Shown: piece by piece, positions 17,175 through 25,745 of the stretch
How the letters are laid out: every line of letters begins with the position of its first letter
Position numbering within the stretch: the stretch's first letter is position 1
Origin: Streptomyces sp. NBC_01116
GTDB taxonomy: Bacteria; Actinomycetota; Actinomycetes; Streptomycetales; Streptomycetaceae
DNA length: 64,000 bases
Assembly (NCBI RefSeq): GCF_041435495.1
Contig: NZ_CP108644.1
Location: 1,736,001 to 1,800,000 of the forward strand
Reading direction: 5' to 3'
The notes under the pieces: model-generated
The model's input: only the letters and a program-made list of their open reading frames with translations
Database searches by the model: none
Told to the model about the DNA's origin: nothing
Translations under genes and position numbers: made by a program

Positions 17175-18517
17175 GTACGCCCCGTCTGGTCATCGCCGCT
17201 CCGGCCTCCAACAGCGGCAAGACCACCGTCGCCACCGGCCTGATGGCCGCCTTCGCCGCGCGCGGGCTCGCCGTCTCGCCGCACAAGGTGGGGCCGGACT
17301 ACATCGATCCGGGCTATCACTCGCTGGCGACGGGACGCCCCGGCCGCAATCTCGACGCGTACATGTGCGGGACGGAGCTGATCGCCCCGCTGTTCGCGCA
17401 CGGGTCGGCGGGGTGCGACCTCGCCGTGGTCGAGGGTGTGATGGGGCTGTACGACGGCGCCTCGGGCCAGGGGGAGCTGGCGTCCACCGCGCAGGTGGCG
17501 AAGCTGTTGCGCGCCCCCGTGGTGCTGGTGGTGGACGCCTCCTCGCAGTCCCGTTCGGTGGCGGCCCTGGTGCACGGGTTCGCCTCCTGGGACCCCGAGG
17601 TCCGGATCGGCGGGGTGATCCTGAACAAGGTGGCCTCCGACCGGCACGAGGCGCTGCTGCGGGACGCGTTGGACGAGTCGGGGCTGCCGGTCCTGGGGGT
17701 GCTGCGGCGGGCTCCGCAGGTGGCGACGCCCTCGCGCCACCTGGGGCTGGTCCCGGTGGCCGAGCGGGGCTCCGAAGCGGTGGACGCCGTGGCGGCGATG
17801 GGCGAGCGGGTGCGCGCCGGGTGCGACCTGGACGCGCTGATGGCGCTGGCCCGGACCGCGCCGGCGCTGCCGGACGAGCCGTGGGCGCCTGCGTACGCCC
17901 CTGTGGAAGGCCCCCGGCCCGTCGTGGCCGTGGCCGGCGGGGCGGCGTTCACCTTCGCGTACGCGGAGCACGCCGAGCTGCTGACGGCGGCCGGTGCGGA
18001 GGTCGTGGTCTTCGACCCGCTGCGGGACGAGAAGCTGCCGGTGGGCACGGCGGGGCTCGTGATCGGCGGCGGGTTCCCGGAGATGTACGCCCCCGAGCTC
18101 TCCGCCAACGAGCCGTTGCGGCGGGCGGTCACGGATCTGGCCCTGAGCGGCGCCCCGGTGGCGGCCGAGTGCGCGGGGCTGCTGTATCTGGCGCGGGAGC
18201 TGGACGGGAAGCCCATGTGCGGAGTGCTGGACGCCGAGGCCCGGATGTCCGAGCGCCTCACGCTCGGGTACCGGCAGGCGGTGGCCGTGTCGGACAGCGC
18301 GCTGGCGGTGGCGGGGACCCGGATGCGCGGTCATGAGTTCCACCGCACGGTGCTGGAACCGGGGGCGGGGACCACGCCCGCCTGGGGCATGCACCAGCCG
18401 GAGCGGCGGGTCGAGGGGTACGTCCAGCGGGGCGTTCACGCGAGCTATCTGCACACCCACTGGGCCGCTTCGCCCGGAGTGGCCCGCCGGTTCGTCGAGC
18501 ACTGCCGGGCGCGGTGA
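17168..18517 (+). CDS. cobB: Cobyrinic acid a,c-diamide synthase
   Basis: A 449-residue glutamine-dependent amidase acting on the a and c side chains of (hydrogeno)byrinic or cobyrinic acid. The N-terminal domain has APASNSGKTTVATGLMAAF and GPDYIDPGYHSLATGRPGRN. The C-terminal amidotransferase has the Cys in AAECAGLLYLA near residue 335 and GHEFHRTVLE near 391. GTG at 17168 or 17171 both fit, with AGAGGGG upstream. Its stop at 18517 ends the B12 operon; the ZIP gene is convergent. Confidence 0.94.
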   Translation: MVSTPRLVIAAPASNSGKTTVATGLMAAFAARGLAVSPHKVGPDYIDPGYHSLATGRPGRNLDAYMCGTELIAPLFAHGSAGCDLAVVEGVMGLYDGASGQGELASTAQVAKLLRAPVVLVVDASSQSRSVAALVHGFASWDPEVRIGGVILNKVASDRHEALLRDALDESGLPVLGVLRRAPQVATPSRHLGLVPVAERGSEAVDAVAAMGERVRAGCDLDALMALARTAPALPDEPWAPAYAPVEGPRPVVAVAGGAAFTFAYAEHAELLTAAGAEVVVFDPLRDEKLPVGTAGLVIGGGFPEMYAPELSANEPLRRAVTDLALSGAPVAAECAGLLYLARELDGKPMCGVLDAEARMSERLTLGYRQAVAVSDSALAVAGTRMRGHEFHRTVLEPGAGTTPAWGMHQPERRVEGYVQRGVHASYLHTHWAASPGVARRFVEHCRAR

Positions 18518-18573
18518 ACCCACCGTCCGGGGGGCGCGTCCGGCGTGACGGGGCGCTCGGGCGTACGCGTGGC

Positions 18574-19296
18574 TCACTCCGCGATGCCGACAACCAGCCA
18601 GATGAAGCCCACGCCCCCGATGGTGCAGAGAAGGGTGGAGCGGGCGGGATGGGTGTGGTGCGCCTCGGGAAGGATCTCCGCAGCGGCCAGGTAGAGCAGC
18701 GCTCCGCCGAAGAAGCCGAGATAGCCGCCGAGCAGTTCCTCCGGAAGGGTGAACAGCAGCGTCGTCGCGGCGCCCACGACCGGTGCCGCGGCAGCCGCGA
18801 ACAGCATCAGGAGCGCCTTGCGGCGGGCGTTCCCGTAAAGACTGGTGAGGGTGTACGTGTTGAATCCGTCGGCGAAGTCATGACTGATCACCGCCAGCGC
18901 GACGGCCATGCCCATGGAGCCGCTGACCTGGAAGGCGGCGCCCAGCGCGATGCCGTCCATCAGACTGTGGACGACCATCGCGGCGGCCGCCGTCAGACCC
19001 ACCTGCGGGACGCGTCCGCCGCTCGCCCCGTGTGCCACCTGGCGTCCCGCGAGCAGCCGCTCGACCAGATGGGCCGCCAGGAAGCCGCCGACGAACAGCA
19101 GCAGGGCGGCGGGGACCCCGAACACAGGGGTGCCCGCGGCCTCGATCGCCTCCGGCAGGAGGTCGAGTCCGACCACGCCGAGCATCAGCCCGCCCGCGAG
19201 GCCGAGCACCAGGTGACGGCGGTCGGTGACGCGTTGTGCGACCCAGCCGCCGGCCAGAGTCATCAGGAACGCGCCGAGCGCGACGAACACCGCCAT
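18574..19296 (-). CDS. ZIP family divalent metal transporter
   Basis: A 240-residue membrane protein with the ZIP metal-path motifs HSLMDGIALGAAF near 120-132 and SHDFADGFNTYTL near 149-161, plus a loop with HL/RH residues and a C-terminal AAEILPEAHHTHPA. ZIP carriers import Zn, Fe, Mn or Co. Its position between B12 genes makes cobalt supply an attractive idea, but it is on the opposite strand with its own promoter and no cobalamin riboswitch, so this is only a hint. ATG at 19296. Confidence 0.88.
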   Translation of the reverse strand: MAVFVALGAFLMTLAGGWVAQRVTDRRHLVLGLAGGLMLGVVGLDLLPEAIEAAGTPVFGVPAALLLFVGGFLAAHLVERLLAGRQVAHGASGGRVPQVGLTAAAAMVVHSLMDGIALGAAFQVSGSMGMAVALAVISHDFADGFNTYTLTSLYGNARRKALLMLFAAAAAPVVGAATTLLFTLPEELLGGYLGFFGGALLYLAAAEILPEAHHTHPARSTLLCTIGGVGFIWLVVGIAE

Positions 19297-19456
19297 GGGG
19301 CCTTGCTAGTCGATCGGGCCCTCTCCCCGCATCTCAGGGTGTCCTTACCGGCGGCGTCCGCCGCGCCCTTCCCGCCACCCGCTTCCGTATACGGAACGGC
19401 CCCGCCGCCTCCCCAGCGCCACCGAGACATATGACCTGAAAGGCAGGACTCCGCCG

Positions 19457-21058
19457 ATGACCGGAGCATCCGTCGACACCGGACCTGTGTCCGGGTCCCG
19501 CAGTCTGGTGGTGGGGGTCGGCGCGCGCCGGGGCGCCCCCGATGACGTGGTGTTCGCCCTGATCGAGGCGGTGTTGAGCGGGGCGGGGCTGGACGCGGCG
19601 GACGTGCTGGAGGTGGCGACGGTCGACGCCAGGGGCGACGAGCCGGGGATCGTGGGCGCGGCGGCCCGGCTCGGGGTGCCGCTGCGGACGCATCCGGCCG
19701 GGGCGCTGGCCGCGGTGCGCGTGCCGCACCCCTCGGGCGCGGTGGGCGCCGCGGTGGGGACCCCGTCGGTCGCGGAGGCCGCGGCGCTGATCGAGGCGGA
19801 CGAACTGGTGGTGCCGAAGACCCGCGCCCCGGGCGCGAAGGCCGCCGGCAGAGGGATGGCGACCTGTGCGGTGGCCCGCCGGTTTCCGGCCGGGGCCGGG
19901 ACTTTCGAGGTTTCCGGGAGGAAAACTTCCACCTCACCGGTGACTGCGGGCTCCCGCCCGTTCACCATGGCTGCCATGAAACCCCCCACGCGGAACATCG
20001 AGAGCGCAGGGCCCGACCTGCGCCACCACGGAGACGCGGAGGTGCGCGGCGAGAATCTGACCGATCTCGCGGTGAACGTCCGTACCCACACTCCCCCGGA
20101 GTGGCTGCGCGAGCGGATAGCCGCGTCGCTCACCTCGCTGGCCGCCTACCCGGACGGGTCCTCGGCCCGCGCGGCGGTCGCCGGCCGGCACGGGCTGCCG
20201 GTGGAGCGGGTGCTGCTGACGGCGGGCGCGGCCGAGGCGTTCGTCCTGATCGCCCGTGCTCTTCCGGCCCGTCGTCCGGTCGTGGTGCATCCTCAGTTCA
20301 CGGAACCGGAGGCGGCGCTGCGGGCGGCCGGGCACGGGGTGGGGCGGGTGCTGCTGCGCGCCGAGGACGGCTTCCGGCTCGATCCGGAGGGGGTGCCCGA
20401 GGAGGCCGACCTCGTGGTGATCGGCAATCCGACGAACCCGACGTCCGTGCTGCACCCGGCGGCGCTGCTGGAGCGGTTGGCGCGGCCGGGGCGGACGCTG
20501 GTGGTCGACGAGGCGTTCATGGACGTCGTGCCGGGCGAGCGTGAGGCGCTGTGCGACCGGACGGACATCCCGGGGCTCGTGGTGCTGCGCAGCCTCACCA
20601 AGACGTGGGGGCTCGCCGGGCTGCGGATCGGTTACGTCCTGGCCGCTCCGGAGACCGTGGCGCTGCTCTCCGAGGCGCAGCCGCTGTGGCCGGTGTCGTC
20701 CCCGGCGCTGGCGGCGGCCCAGGCGTGCATGGAGCCGCGGGCGCTGGTGGAGGCGGCCGAGGCGGCGGACCGGATCACGGTGGACCGGGCCCATCTGCTC
20801 GCCGGGCTGGCCGAGTTCAGCGAGGTGGAGGTGGTGGAGGCGGCCCGTGGGCCGTTCGTCCTGGTGCGTCTGGAGCGGGCGGCGGAGGTCCGGGAGCGGC
20901 TGCGGCTGCTGGGCTTCGCCGCCCGGCGCGGTGACACCTTCCCGGGTCTGGGACCGCAGTGGCTGCGGCTCGCGGTCCGCGACCGGGCCACGACCAACCG
21001 TTTCCTCCAGGCCCTGGACCAGGCCGTGCAGGCGCTGCCCGTGGGCTCCGGGCGCTGA
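19457..21058 (+). CDS. cobC: CobE-CobC fusion: CbiG C-terminal-like domain plus PLP-dependent aminotransferase-fold protein
   Basis: A 533-residue protein in two parts. Residues 14-150 match CobE/CbiG C-terminal domains: VVGVGARRGAPDDVVFALIE, DEPGIVGAAARLGVPL and VPHPSGAVGAAVGTPSVAEA. Residues about 175-533 are a fold-type I PLP enzyme of the CobC (Rv2231c) family, with VIGNPTNPTSVLHPA, VDEAFMDVVPGE and the PLP lysine in SLTKTWGLAGLRIGY near 379. CobC-type enzymes serve the aminopropanol arm of B12. Linker residues 150-175 look like translated intergenic DNA (GRKTSTSPVTAGSRPFT), and an internal ATG at 19967 follows a GGGAGGAAAAC sequence, so separate translation of the second part is possible. 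ATG at 19457. Confidence 0.85.
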   Translation: MTGASVDTGPVSGSRSLVVGVGARRGAPDDVVFALIEAVLSGAGLDAADVLEVATVDARGDEPGIVGAAARLGVPLRTHPAGALAAVRVPHPSGAVGAAVGTPSVAEAAALIEADELVVPKTRAPGAKAAGRGMATCAVARRFPAGAGTFEVSGRKTSTSPVTAGSRPFTMAAMKPPTRNIESAGPDLRHHGDAEVRGENLTDLAVNVRTHTPPEWLRERIAASLTSLAAYPDGSSARAAVAGRHGLPVERVLLTAGAAEAFVLIARALPARRPVVVHPQFTEPEAALRAAGHGVGRVLLRAEDGFRLDPEGVPEEADLVVIGNPTNPTSVLHPAALLERLARPGRTLVVDEAFMDVVPGEREALCDRTDIPGLVVLRSLTKTWGLAGLRIGYVLAAPETVALLSEAQPLWPVSSPALAAAQACMEPRALVEAAEAADRITVDRAHLLAGLAEFSEVEVVEAARGPFVLVRLERAAEVRERLRLLGFAARRGDTFPGLGPQWLRLAVRDRATTNRFLQALDQAVQALPVGSGR

Positions 21059-21081
21059 GAGGTCCCTTCCGGGCCGGGCTT

Positions 21082-21120
21082 GCCGGGGGCGGTGTCCGTA
21101 CGGCGGACGCCGCCCCCGGC
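21082..21120. terminator. Bidirectional terminator between cobC and the LAETG protein gene
   Basis: Arms GCCGGGGGCGG (21082-21092) and CCGCCCCCGGC (21110-21120) pair perfectly, with an inner GTCCG/CGGAC stem. It lies between the stops of two convergent genes (21058 and 21126). Confidence 0.8.
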
Positions 21121-21125
21121 GCGTA

Positions 21126-22112
21126 TCAGCCCTGGCTGCCGGCGCGTCGGCGCGTCAGCACCGTCGCGCCCGCGCCGACGGCCAGCAGCAGGGCCGCTCC
21201 GCCCGCGATGTACGGGGTGGCGGAGCTGCCGCCGGTCTCGGCGAGGTTGGCCCCGGTGGGGGCGGTGCCGGTGTCGGAGCCGGTCTGCGTCTTCACGTCG
21301 CCGCCGCTCGTGCCGCTGTCGCCGCCCGTGGAACCGCCGCCGCTGTCACCGCCCGTGGAGCCGCCGTTCGTGGAGCCCGGCTCCTCGGGGGTCTTCGGCC
21401 CCTTCGGGGTCTCGCAGGTCGCCTCGGCGAGGGTGACCTCGCCCTCCACCTCGGCGACGTTGAGATTCAGCGGGTTGACCGACACCTTGAGCTGGAGCGC
21501 CGTCGCGGCCGCCGTGCGCTCGGTGGTGACCGTCTTGGACAGGTCGAGGGAGACCTCGCCGACGCCCGGCACCGCCACCCGGGTCGGTCCGCCGGCGGAG
21601 AGCGTCACCTTCTTGCCGAGCACCGCGACATGGCCGAGCACGTTCGATTCGGCGACGGGCTTCCTGCCGGTCTCGCAGACCGCCTTGGAGGTGACCTTCT
21701 CGACCTCGATGAGCGAGAGCACCGGCAGTCCGGGCACATGGATGCTGGCCTTCGCCAGGTTGGTGTAGCCCTCGGCCCGGTGCTCGTCCGCCGTGGCGTT
21801 CGCGGTGGCCACGTCGGCGCGCAGGACGCTGACCGGGGCTCCGCCCTCCACCCCGTCCACGTTCACGCTGAGCGCGGTCTTCTTGGCGCTGGCCGGGGCC
21901 TGCACCTCGTTGAGCGTGACCTTGAGGGGCACCTGGACGGACTTGTTGAGGAGCGAGACGTCGAGCCCGGTACGGAGCACGACCGCGCTCGCCCTGCCCT
22001 CACCGCCGGTGGTGGGCGTCGCCGGGGCTGCGTGCGCGGGGACGGCGGCAAGCAGGGCGACGGGGCCGGCGGCGACCGCCAGGGCGGCGAGACGGAAGGT
22101 GTTGCTGTTCAA
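21126..22112 (-). CDS. LAETG-anchored cell-wall protein, SCO1860 family
   Basis: A 328-residue exported protein. The N-terminus [20 protein letters not shown] ending at AVPAHA is a Sec signal peptide. A long beta-rich region with paired Cys residues follows, then a Gly/Ser/Thr-rich stalk (GGSTGGDSGGGSTGGDSG), the sortase motif LAETG near residue 290, a hydrophobic helix and a positively charged tail (RRRAGSQG). LAETG is the class E sortase signal of Streptomyces. The TTG at 22112 is taken as start because the signal peptide begins there and GGGGG lies upstream; a longer frame to 22169 would pass through a stem-loop. Function unknown. Confidence 0.85.
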   Translation of the reverse strand: MNSNTFRLAALAVAAGPVALLAAVPAHAAPATPTTGGEGRASAVVLRTGLDVSLLNKSVQVPLKVTLNEVQAPASAKKTALSVNVDGVEGGAPVSVLRADVATANATADEHRAEGYTNLAKASIHVPGLPVLSLIEVEKVTSKAVCETGRKPVAESNVLGHVAVLGKKVTLSAGGPTRVAVPGVGEVSLDLSKTVTTERTAAATALQLKVSVNPLNLNVAEVEGEVTLAEATCETPKGPKTPEEPGSTNGGSTGGDSGGGSTGGDSGTSGGDVKTQTGSDTGTAPTGANLAETGGSSATPYIAGGAALLLAVGAGATVLTRRRAGSQG

Positions 22113-22141
22113 GATGGTGGAACCCCCACAAGAGACATGGA

Positions 22142-22185
22142 GCCACCGGCACAGTCCAATGGGGGACATCGCCTGTGCCGGTGGC
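22142..22185 (-). promoter_or_regulatory. 13-bp stem-loop in the leader of the LAETG gene
   Basis: Perfect inverted repeat GCCACCGGCACAG (22142-22154) and CTGTGCCGGTGGC (22173-22185) around an 18-base loop, ending 30 bp upstream of the TTG start. In RNA it would lie in the 5-prime leader and could act on stability or translation; as DNA it could be an operator. Confidence 0.55.
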
Positions 22186-22214
22186 CTCGACTCCGTGAAT
22201 CTTTACGCACTGAG

Positions 22215-22247
22215 GGTGAACTGGCGGACACCTGGCGTGAGTTCACC
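22215..22247. promoter_or_regulatory. Inverted repeat, candidate operator upstream of the LAETG gene
   Basis: GGTGAACT (22215-22222) and AGTTCACC (22240-22247) form an 8-bp inverted repeat with 17 bases between. A CCCCAAAGGGG palindrome follows directly at about 22246-22256. The rest of 22113-22463 holds no gene I can support. Confidence 0.4.
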
Positions 22248-22463
22248 CCAAAGGGGGGTTTCCGCGCGCATATTCGAATCTTTCGGCACGCGCGTTCGCC
22301 GGTGTCACTCGTTTCACCCGGCGCGGGCCGTACGGAGTGCGCTCGCGCCGGAGCGTGCGCAGAGGTGCTTCAACGATCCGGGGGCAAGATCCGTCACTGC
22401 CCGTCAACCCAGCGAGGGCTCAGGGACGGCAGAGAAACGGCCCAGGGACGACCCGGGGACGAC

Positions 22464-23564
22464 TCATCCGATCACCCGTCCGTTCAGCACGACGTGCCGG
22501 GGGGCCGCCAGCACCCGGACGTCCGCGCGCGGGTCCTCGTCGTACACGACCAGGTCCGCCGGAGCGCCCTCCTCCAGCACGGGCCGTCCCAGCCAGCGCC
22601 TGGCTCCCCACGCGGTGGCGGAGAGCGCCTCCAGGGGCGGGATGCCCGCCTTGACCAGCTCGGCGACCTCGCCCGCGACCAGTCCGTGCGCCAGGGAGCC
22701 GCCCGCGTCGGTGCCGACGTAGACGGGGATCCCGGCGTCGTACGCGGCGCGCACGGTGTCGTAGCGGCGGTCGTACAGCTGCCGCATATGGGCCGACCAG
22801 CGCGGGAACTTGGCCTCGCCGCCCGCCGCGAGGTCGGGGAAGGTGGCGATGTTGACCAGCGTCGGGACGATCGCGACGCCCCGTTCGGCGAAGAGCGGGA
22901 TGGTGTCCTCGGTGAGGCCGGTGGCGTGCTCGACGCAGTCGATGCCCGCCTCCACCAGGTCGGTGAGCGACTCCTCGGCGAAGCAGTGCGCGGTGACGCG
23001 GGCGCCGAGCCGGTGCGCCTCGGCGATGGCCGCCTCGACCTCGCCGCGCGGCCAGCAGGCGGTCAGGTCCCCGGCGTCGCGGTCGATCCAGTCCCCCACC
23101 AGCTTGACCCAGCCGTCCCCGCGCCGGGCCTCCCGGGCCACGTACGCGACGAGGTCGCCGGGCTCGATCTCATGGGCGTAGTTGCGGATGTAGCGGCGGG
23201 TCCTGGCGATGTGACGGCCGGCCCTGATGATCTTCGGCAGGTCCTCGCGGTCGTCGATCCACCGGGTGTCGGAGGGCGATCCCGCGTCCCGGATCAGCAG
23301 GGTCCCGGCCTCCCGGTCGGTGAGCGCCTGCTTCTCGGCGGTCGCCGCGTCGACCGGGCCGTGGCGGTCCAGACCCACATGGCAGTGCGCGTCGACCAGC
23401 CCGGGCAGCGCCCAGCCGGTGACCGTCACCGCGTCGCCGGCGCCGGGCGGCCGCTCGTAGGTGATCCGCCCGCCCACGGCCCACAGCTCGTCCCGCACCT
23501 CGTCCGGGCCGACGAGCACCCGGCCCCTCACCCGCAGCACCCGCTGCTCCTCCTGATCACTCAT
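22464..23564 (-). CDS. Amidohydrolase family protein
   Basis: A protein of about 366 residues with the amidohydrolase (metal-dependent TIM barrel) layout: small N-terminal beta domain, metal motif LVDAHCHVG, later histidines in VTAHCFAEES and CVEHATGLTED, the metal aspartate in YVGTDAGGSLAHG and the closing region GAPADLVVYDEDP before VVLNGRVIG. This resembles imidazolonepropionase/prolidase-like members; substrate unknown. ATG at 23564 is preferred; a GTG nine bases upstream is also in frame. Divergent from the aminotransferase. Confidence 0.85.
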   Translation of the reverse strand: MSDQEEQRVLRVRGRVLVGPDEVRDELWAVGGRITYERPPGAGDAVTVTGWALPGLVDAHCHVGLDRHGPVDAATAEKQALTDREAGTLLIRDAGSPSDTRWIDDREDLPKIIRAGRHIARTRRYIRNYAHEIEPGDLVAYVAREARRGDGWVKLVGDWIDRDAGDLTACWPRGEVEAAIAEAHRLGARVTAHCFAEESLTDLVEAGIDCVEHATGLTEDTIPLFAERGVAIVPTLVNIATFPDLAAGGEAKFPRWSAHMRQLYDRRYDTVRAAYDAGIPVYVGTDAGGSLAHGLVAGEVAELVKAGIPPLEALSATAWGARRWLGRPVLEEGAPADLVVYDEDPRADVRVLAAPRHVVLNGRVIG

Positions 23565-23641
23565 ACGCGGCACTGTACGAGGCCGTCGGTAGGCTGCCAG
23601 TGCGATTCCGACCGTCGAACGAACCCGAAGAGAGCACCGCC

Positions 23642-24748
23642 GTGACGCACCCCTTCCTCGATCTCCCCCCGCTGACCGCCGACCGCTTCGCGGCGATCGA
23701 GCGGCGCGTGGCCCGGCTCCTCGCCACGGAGCAGGACGTCGTCATCACCCAGGGCGAGGCGCTGCTGCCGCTGGAGGGCTGCATCCGCGGCGGCGCGCGG
23801 CCCGGCTCGACCGCCCTGAACGTGGTCACCGGACCGTACGGGCAGACCTTCGGCAACTGGCTGCGGGACTGCGGAGCGGAGGTCGTCGACCTCACGGTGC
23901 CCTTCCACGCCGCGGTCACCGCCGGCCAGGTCGCCGAGGCGCTCGCCGAGCACCCGGAGATCGACTTCGTCTCGCTGGTGCACGCCGAGGCGGCGACCGG
24001 CAACACCAACCCCGTCGCGGAGATCGGCGAGGTGGTCCGGGCGCACGGCGCGCTGTTCATGCTGGACGCGGTCGCCTCGGTGGGCGCCGAGCCGCTGCTG
24101 CCGGACGCCTGGGGCGTCGACCTGTGCGTGATCGGCGCGCAGAAGGCCATGGGCGGGCCCGCCGGGGTGTCGGCGGTGTCGGTGAGCGAGCGGGCCTGGG
24201 AGCGGATCGCCGCCAACCCGGCCGCCCCGCGCCGCTCCTACCTCTCCCTCCTGGACTGGAAGGAGCGCTGGATCGACGCCGGCCGCCGGGCGCTGCCGCA
24301 TGCCCCGGCGCAGCTGGAGATGCTGGGACTGGAGGCCTGCGTGGCGCGGATCGAGGAGGAGGGCCTGGACACGGTGATGGCCCGCCACGCCTCGGCCGCG
24401 GCGGCGACCCGGGCCGGAGCGGTGGCCCTGGGCGGCGGGCTGGAGCCGTACGTCCACGAGGCGCGGGACGCCGCCCCGGTGGCGACGACGCTGCGCGCCC
24501 CGGCGGGGACGGACGCGGCCGTGCTGGTCGCGGGGGCGCTGGCGGCGGACCCCGCGCTGCCGCTCGTCGCGGGCGGCGGGGCGCTGTCCAAGGAGATGGT
24601 CCGGGTCAACCATTACGGGGCGGACGCGACGCGGGGCGCGGTGCTGTCCTCGCTCGCGGCTCTGGGTGCGGTGCTGGCCGACGCCGGCCTGCCGGTCGAT
24701 ATCGAGGCTGCCCGTAGGGCTGTTTCGGAAACCTGGCCGAGCCTCTGA
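23642..24748 (+). CDS. Class V aminotransferase-like PLP enzyme (alanine/serine-glyoxylate type)
   Basis: A 368-residue fold-type I PLP enzyme. Features include GPYGQTFGNWLRDCGAEVVD, the PLP aspartate region HGALFMLDAVASVGAEPL near 135-152 and the lysine in VIGAQKAMGGPAGVSAVSVS near 165, the layout of alanine-glyoxylate, serine-glyoxylate and related class V enzymes. The substrate cannot be fixed. The GTG at 23642 fits the protein start and follows GAAGAGAG; a longer frame from 23600 overlaps the divergent promoter. A strong terminator follows 7 bp after the stop. Confidence 0.82.
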   Translation: MTHPFLDLPPLTADRFAAIERRVARLLATEQDVVITQGEALLPLEGCIRGGARPGSTALNVVTGPYGQTFGNWLRDCGAEVVDLTVPFHAAVTAGQVAEALAEHPEIDFVSLVHAEAATGNTNPVAEIGEVVRAHGALFMLDAVASVGAEPLLPDAWGVDLCVIGAQKAMGGPAGVSAVSVSERAWERIAANPAAPRRSYLSLLDWKERWIDAGRRALPHAPAQLEMLGLEACVARIEEEGLDTVMARHASAAAATRAGAVALGGGLEPYVHEARDAAPVATTLRAPAGTDAAVLVAGALAADPALPLVAGGGALSKEMVRVNHYGADATRGAVLSSLAALGAVLADAGLPVDIEAARRAVSETWPSL

Positions 24749-24755
24749 TATTCCT

Positions 24756-24795
24756 AATGTGGGAAGCTGCTTTATTAAAAGCAGCTTCCCACATT
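24756..24795. terminator. 18-bp perfect hairpin terminator after the class V aminotransferase gene
   Basis: AATGTGGGAAGCTGCTTT (24756-24773) and AAAGCAGCTTCCCACATT (24778-24795) pair without a mismatch around ATTA. It is AT-richer than most Streptomyces terminators and separates the aminotransferase gene from the ectoine promoter region. Confidence 0.85.
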
Positions 24796-25056
24796 CTTCT
24801 GCCCGCTTTTCCGTCACCTAAACGGGCCAGTTTTTTCCGGCCTCGAACTTCATGATTCGGACACATCTCACGAGAGTTACAACCCTGTGACCGACTCCAC
24901 AGGGGCGGCATTATGCCCGATTAATTCAGGACAAAGTGCATGAAATTATGTCCGAATCGAGGGGGGCTTCGCGCACGCCTGATAGCACATGAAGGCCCTT
25001 CACCCAACCCTCTACGTCGATGCAATTTCGGAATTTGCTGGGTAAATTCAATTCGC
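24796..25056 (+). promoter_or_regulatory. AT-rich promoter region of ectABCD with inverted repeats
   Basis: This stretch is markedly AT-richer than its surroundings. GATTCGGACA (24854-24863) and TGTCCGAATC (24949-24958) form a perfect 10-bp inverted repeat 105 bp from end to end, with CCCTGTG/CACAGGG (24883-24889 and 24898-24904) nested inside. These are candidate sites for osmotic or other control of the ectoine operon. I could not place a confident -10/-35 pair. Confidence 0.5.
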
Positions 25057-25587
25057 ATGACCGCCGCACCAGCAGATTTTGCCCGTGCCCGAAGCGAATT
25101 CCTCAGCATCGATGCGCCACGACTGGAGGACGGAGCCGCGATCTGGCGCATAGCCCGCGACTCCAAGGTCCTGGACCTGAACTCCTCGTACAGCTACCTG
25201 CTGTGGTGCCGTGACTTCGCCGCGACCTCCGCAGTCGCCCGTGGCGAGAACGGCGTGCCCATCGCCTTCGTGACGGGCTACCTCCGGCCCGACCGCCCCC
25301 AGACCCTCGTCGTCTGGCAGGTGGCCGTCGACCGGGCCCACCGCGGCAAGGGGCTGGCCGCCACTCTGCTGGACGCGCTGACCGCCCGGGTCGCCGCCGA
25401 CCAGGGCCTGTCGTCCGTGGAGACGACGATCACGCCGGACAACACCGCCTCCGAGCGGCTGTTCACGTCCTACGCCCAGCGCCACGACATCGCGCTGGAG
25501 AAGGAAGTGCTCTTCGACGGCGCGCTGTTCCCCGAGGAGACGCACCTGCCCGAGGTGCTCTACCGGATAGGGCCGTTCGCAAGCTGA
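25057..25587 (+). CDS. ectA: L-2,4-diaminobutyric acid acetyltransferase
   Basis: A 176-residue GNAT acetyltransferase making N-gamma-acetyl-diaminobutyrate, the second step of ectoine synthesis. Family features include LNSSYSYLLWCRDFAATSAV, the acetyl-CoA loop VDRAHRGKGLAATLLDAL near 100-117 and VETTITPDNTASERLF. ATG at 25057 is chosen from the family start; the ribosome binding site is poor. Longer in-frame readings extend into the AT-rich promoter region. First gene of ectABCD. Confidence 0.95.
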   Translation: MTAAPADFARARSEFLSIDAPRLEDGAAIWRIARDSKVLDLNSSYSYLLWCRDFAATSAVARGENGVPIAFVTGYLRPDRPQTLVVWQVAVDRAHRGKGLAATLLDALTARVAADQGLSSVETTITPDNTASERLFTSYAQRHDIALEKEVLFDGALFPEETHLPEVLYRIGPFAS

Positions 25588-25745
25588 GCCGCCCCGGCCA
25601 CCGCACTCCGGCGTACCCGACCCGTACGCCCGGACCCACCGACTTTTCGCGCCGTTCGACCACTCGGCGCGGTCCCGGCCGCACCGGTGCGGCCGGGAGC
25701 ACCAGACCACTGCCCGTCACACCCCCCTCACGCAGGAGATCCGCT

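Noticed and set aside
18574..19296. ZIP transporter as a dedicated cobalt importer of the B12 operon
   Set aside because: It is on the opposite strand with no cobalamin riboswitch; position alone is not enough to assign cobalt.
19297..19456. A second cobalamin riboswitch before the CobE-CobC fusion
   Set aside because: No B12 box or GCCACTG core is present in this region.
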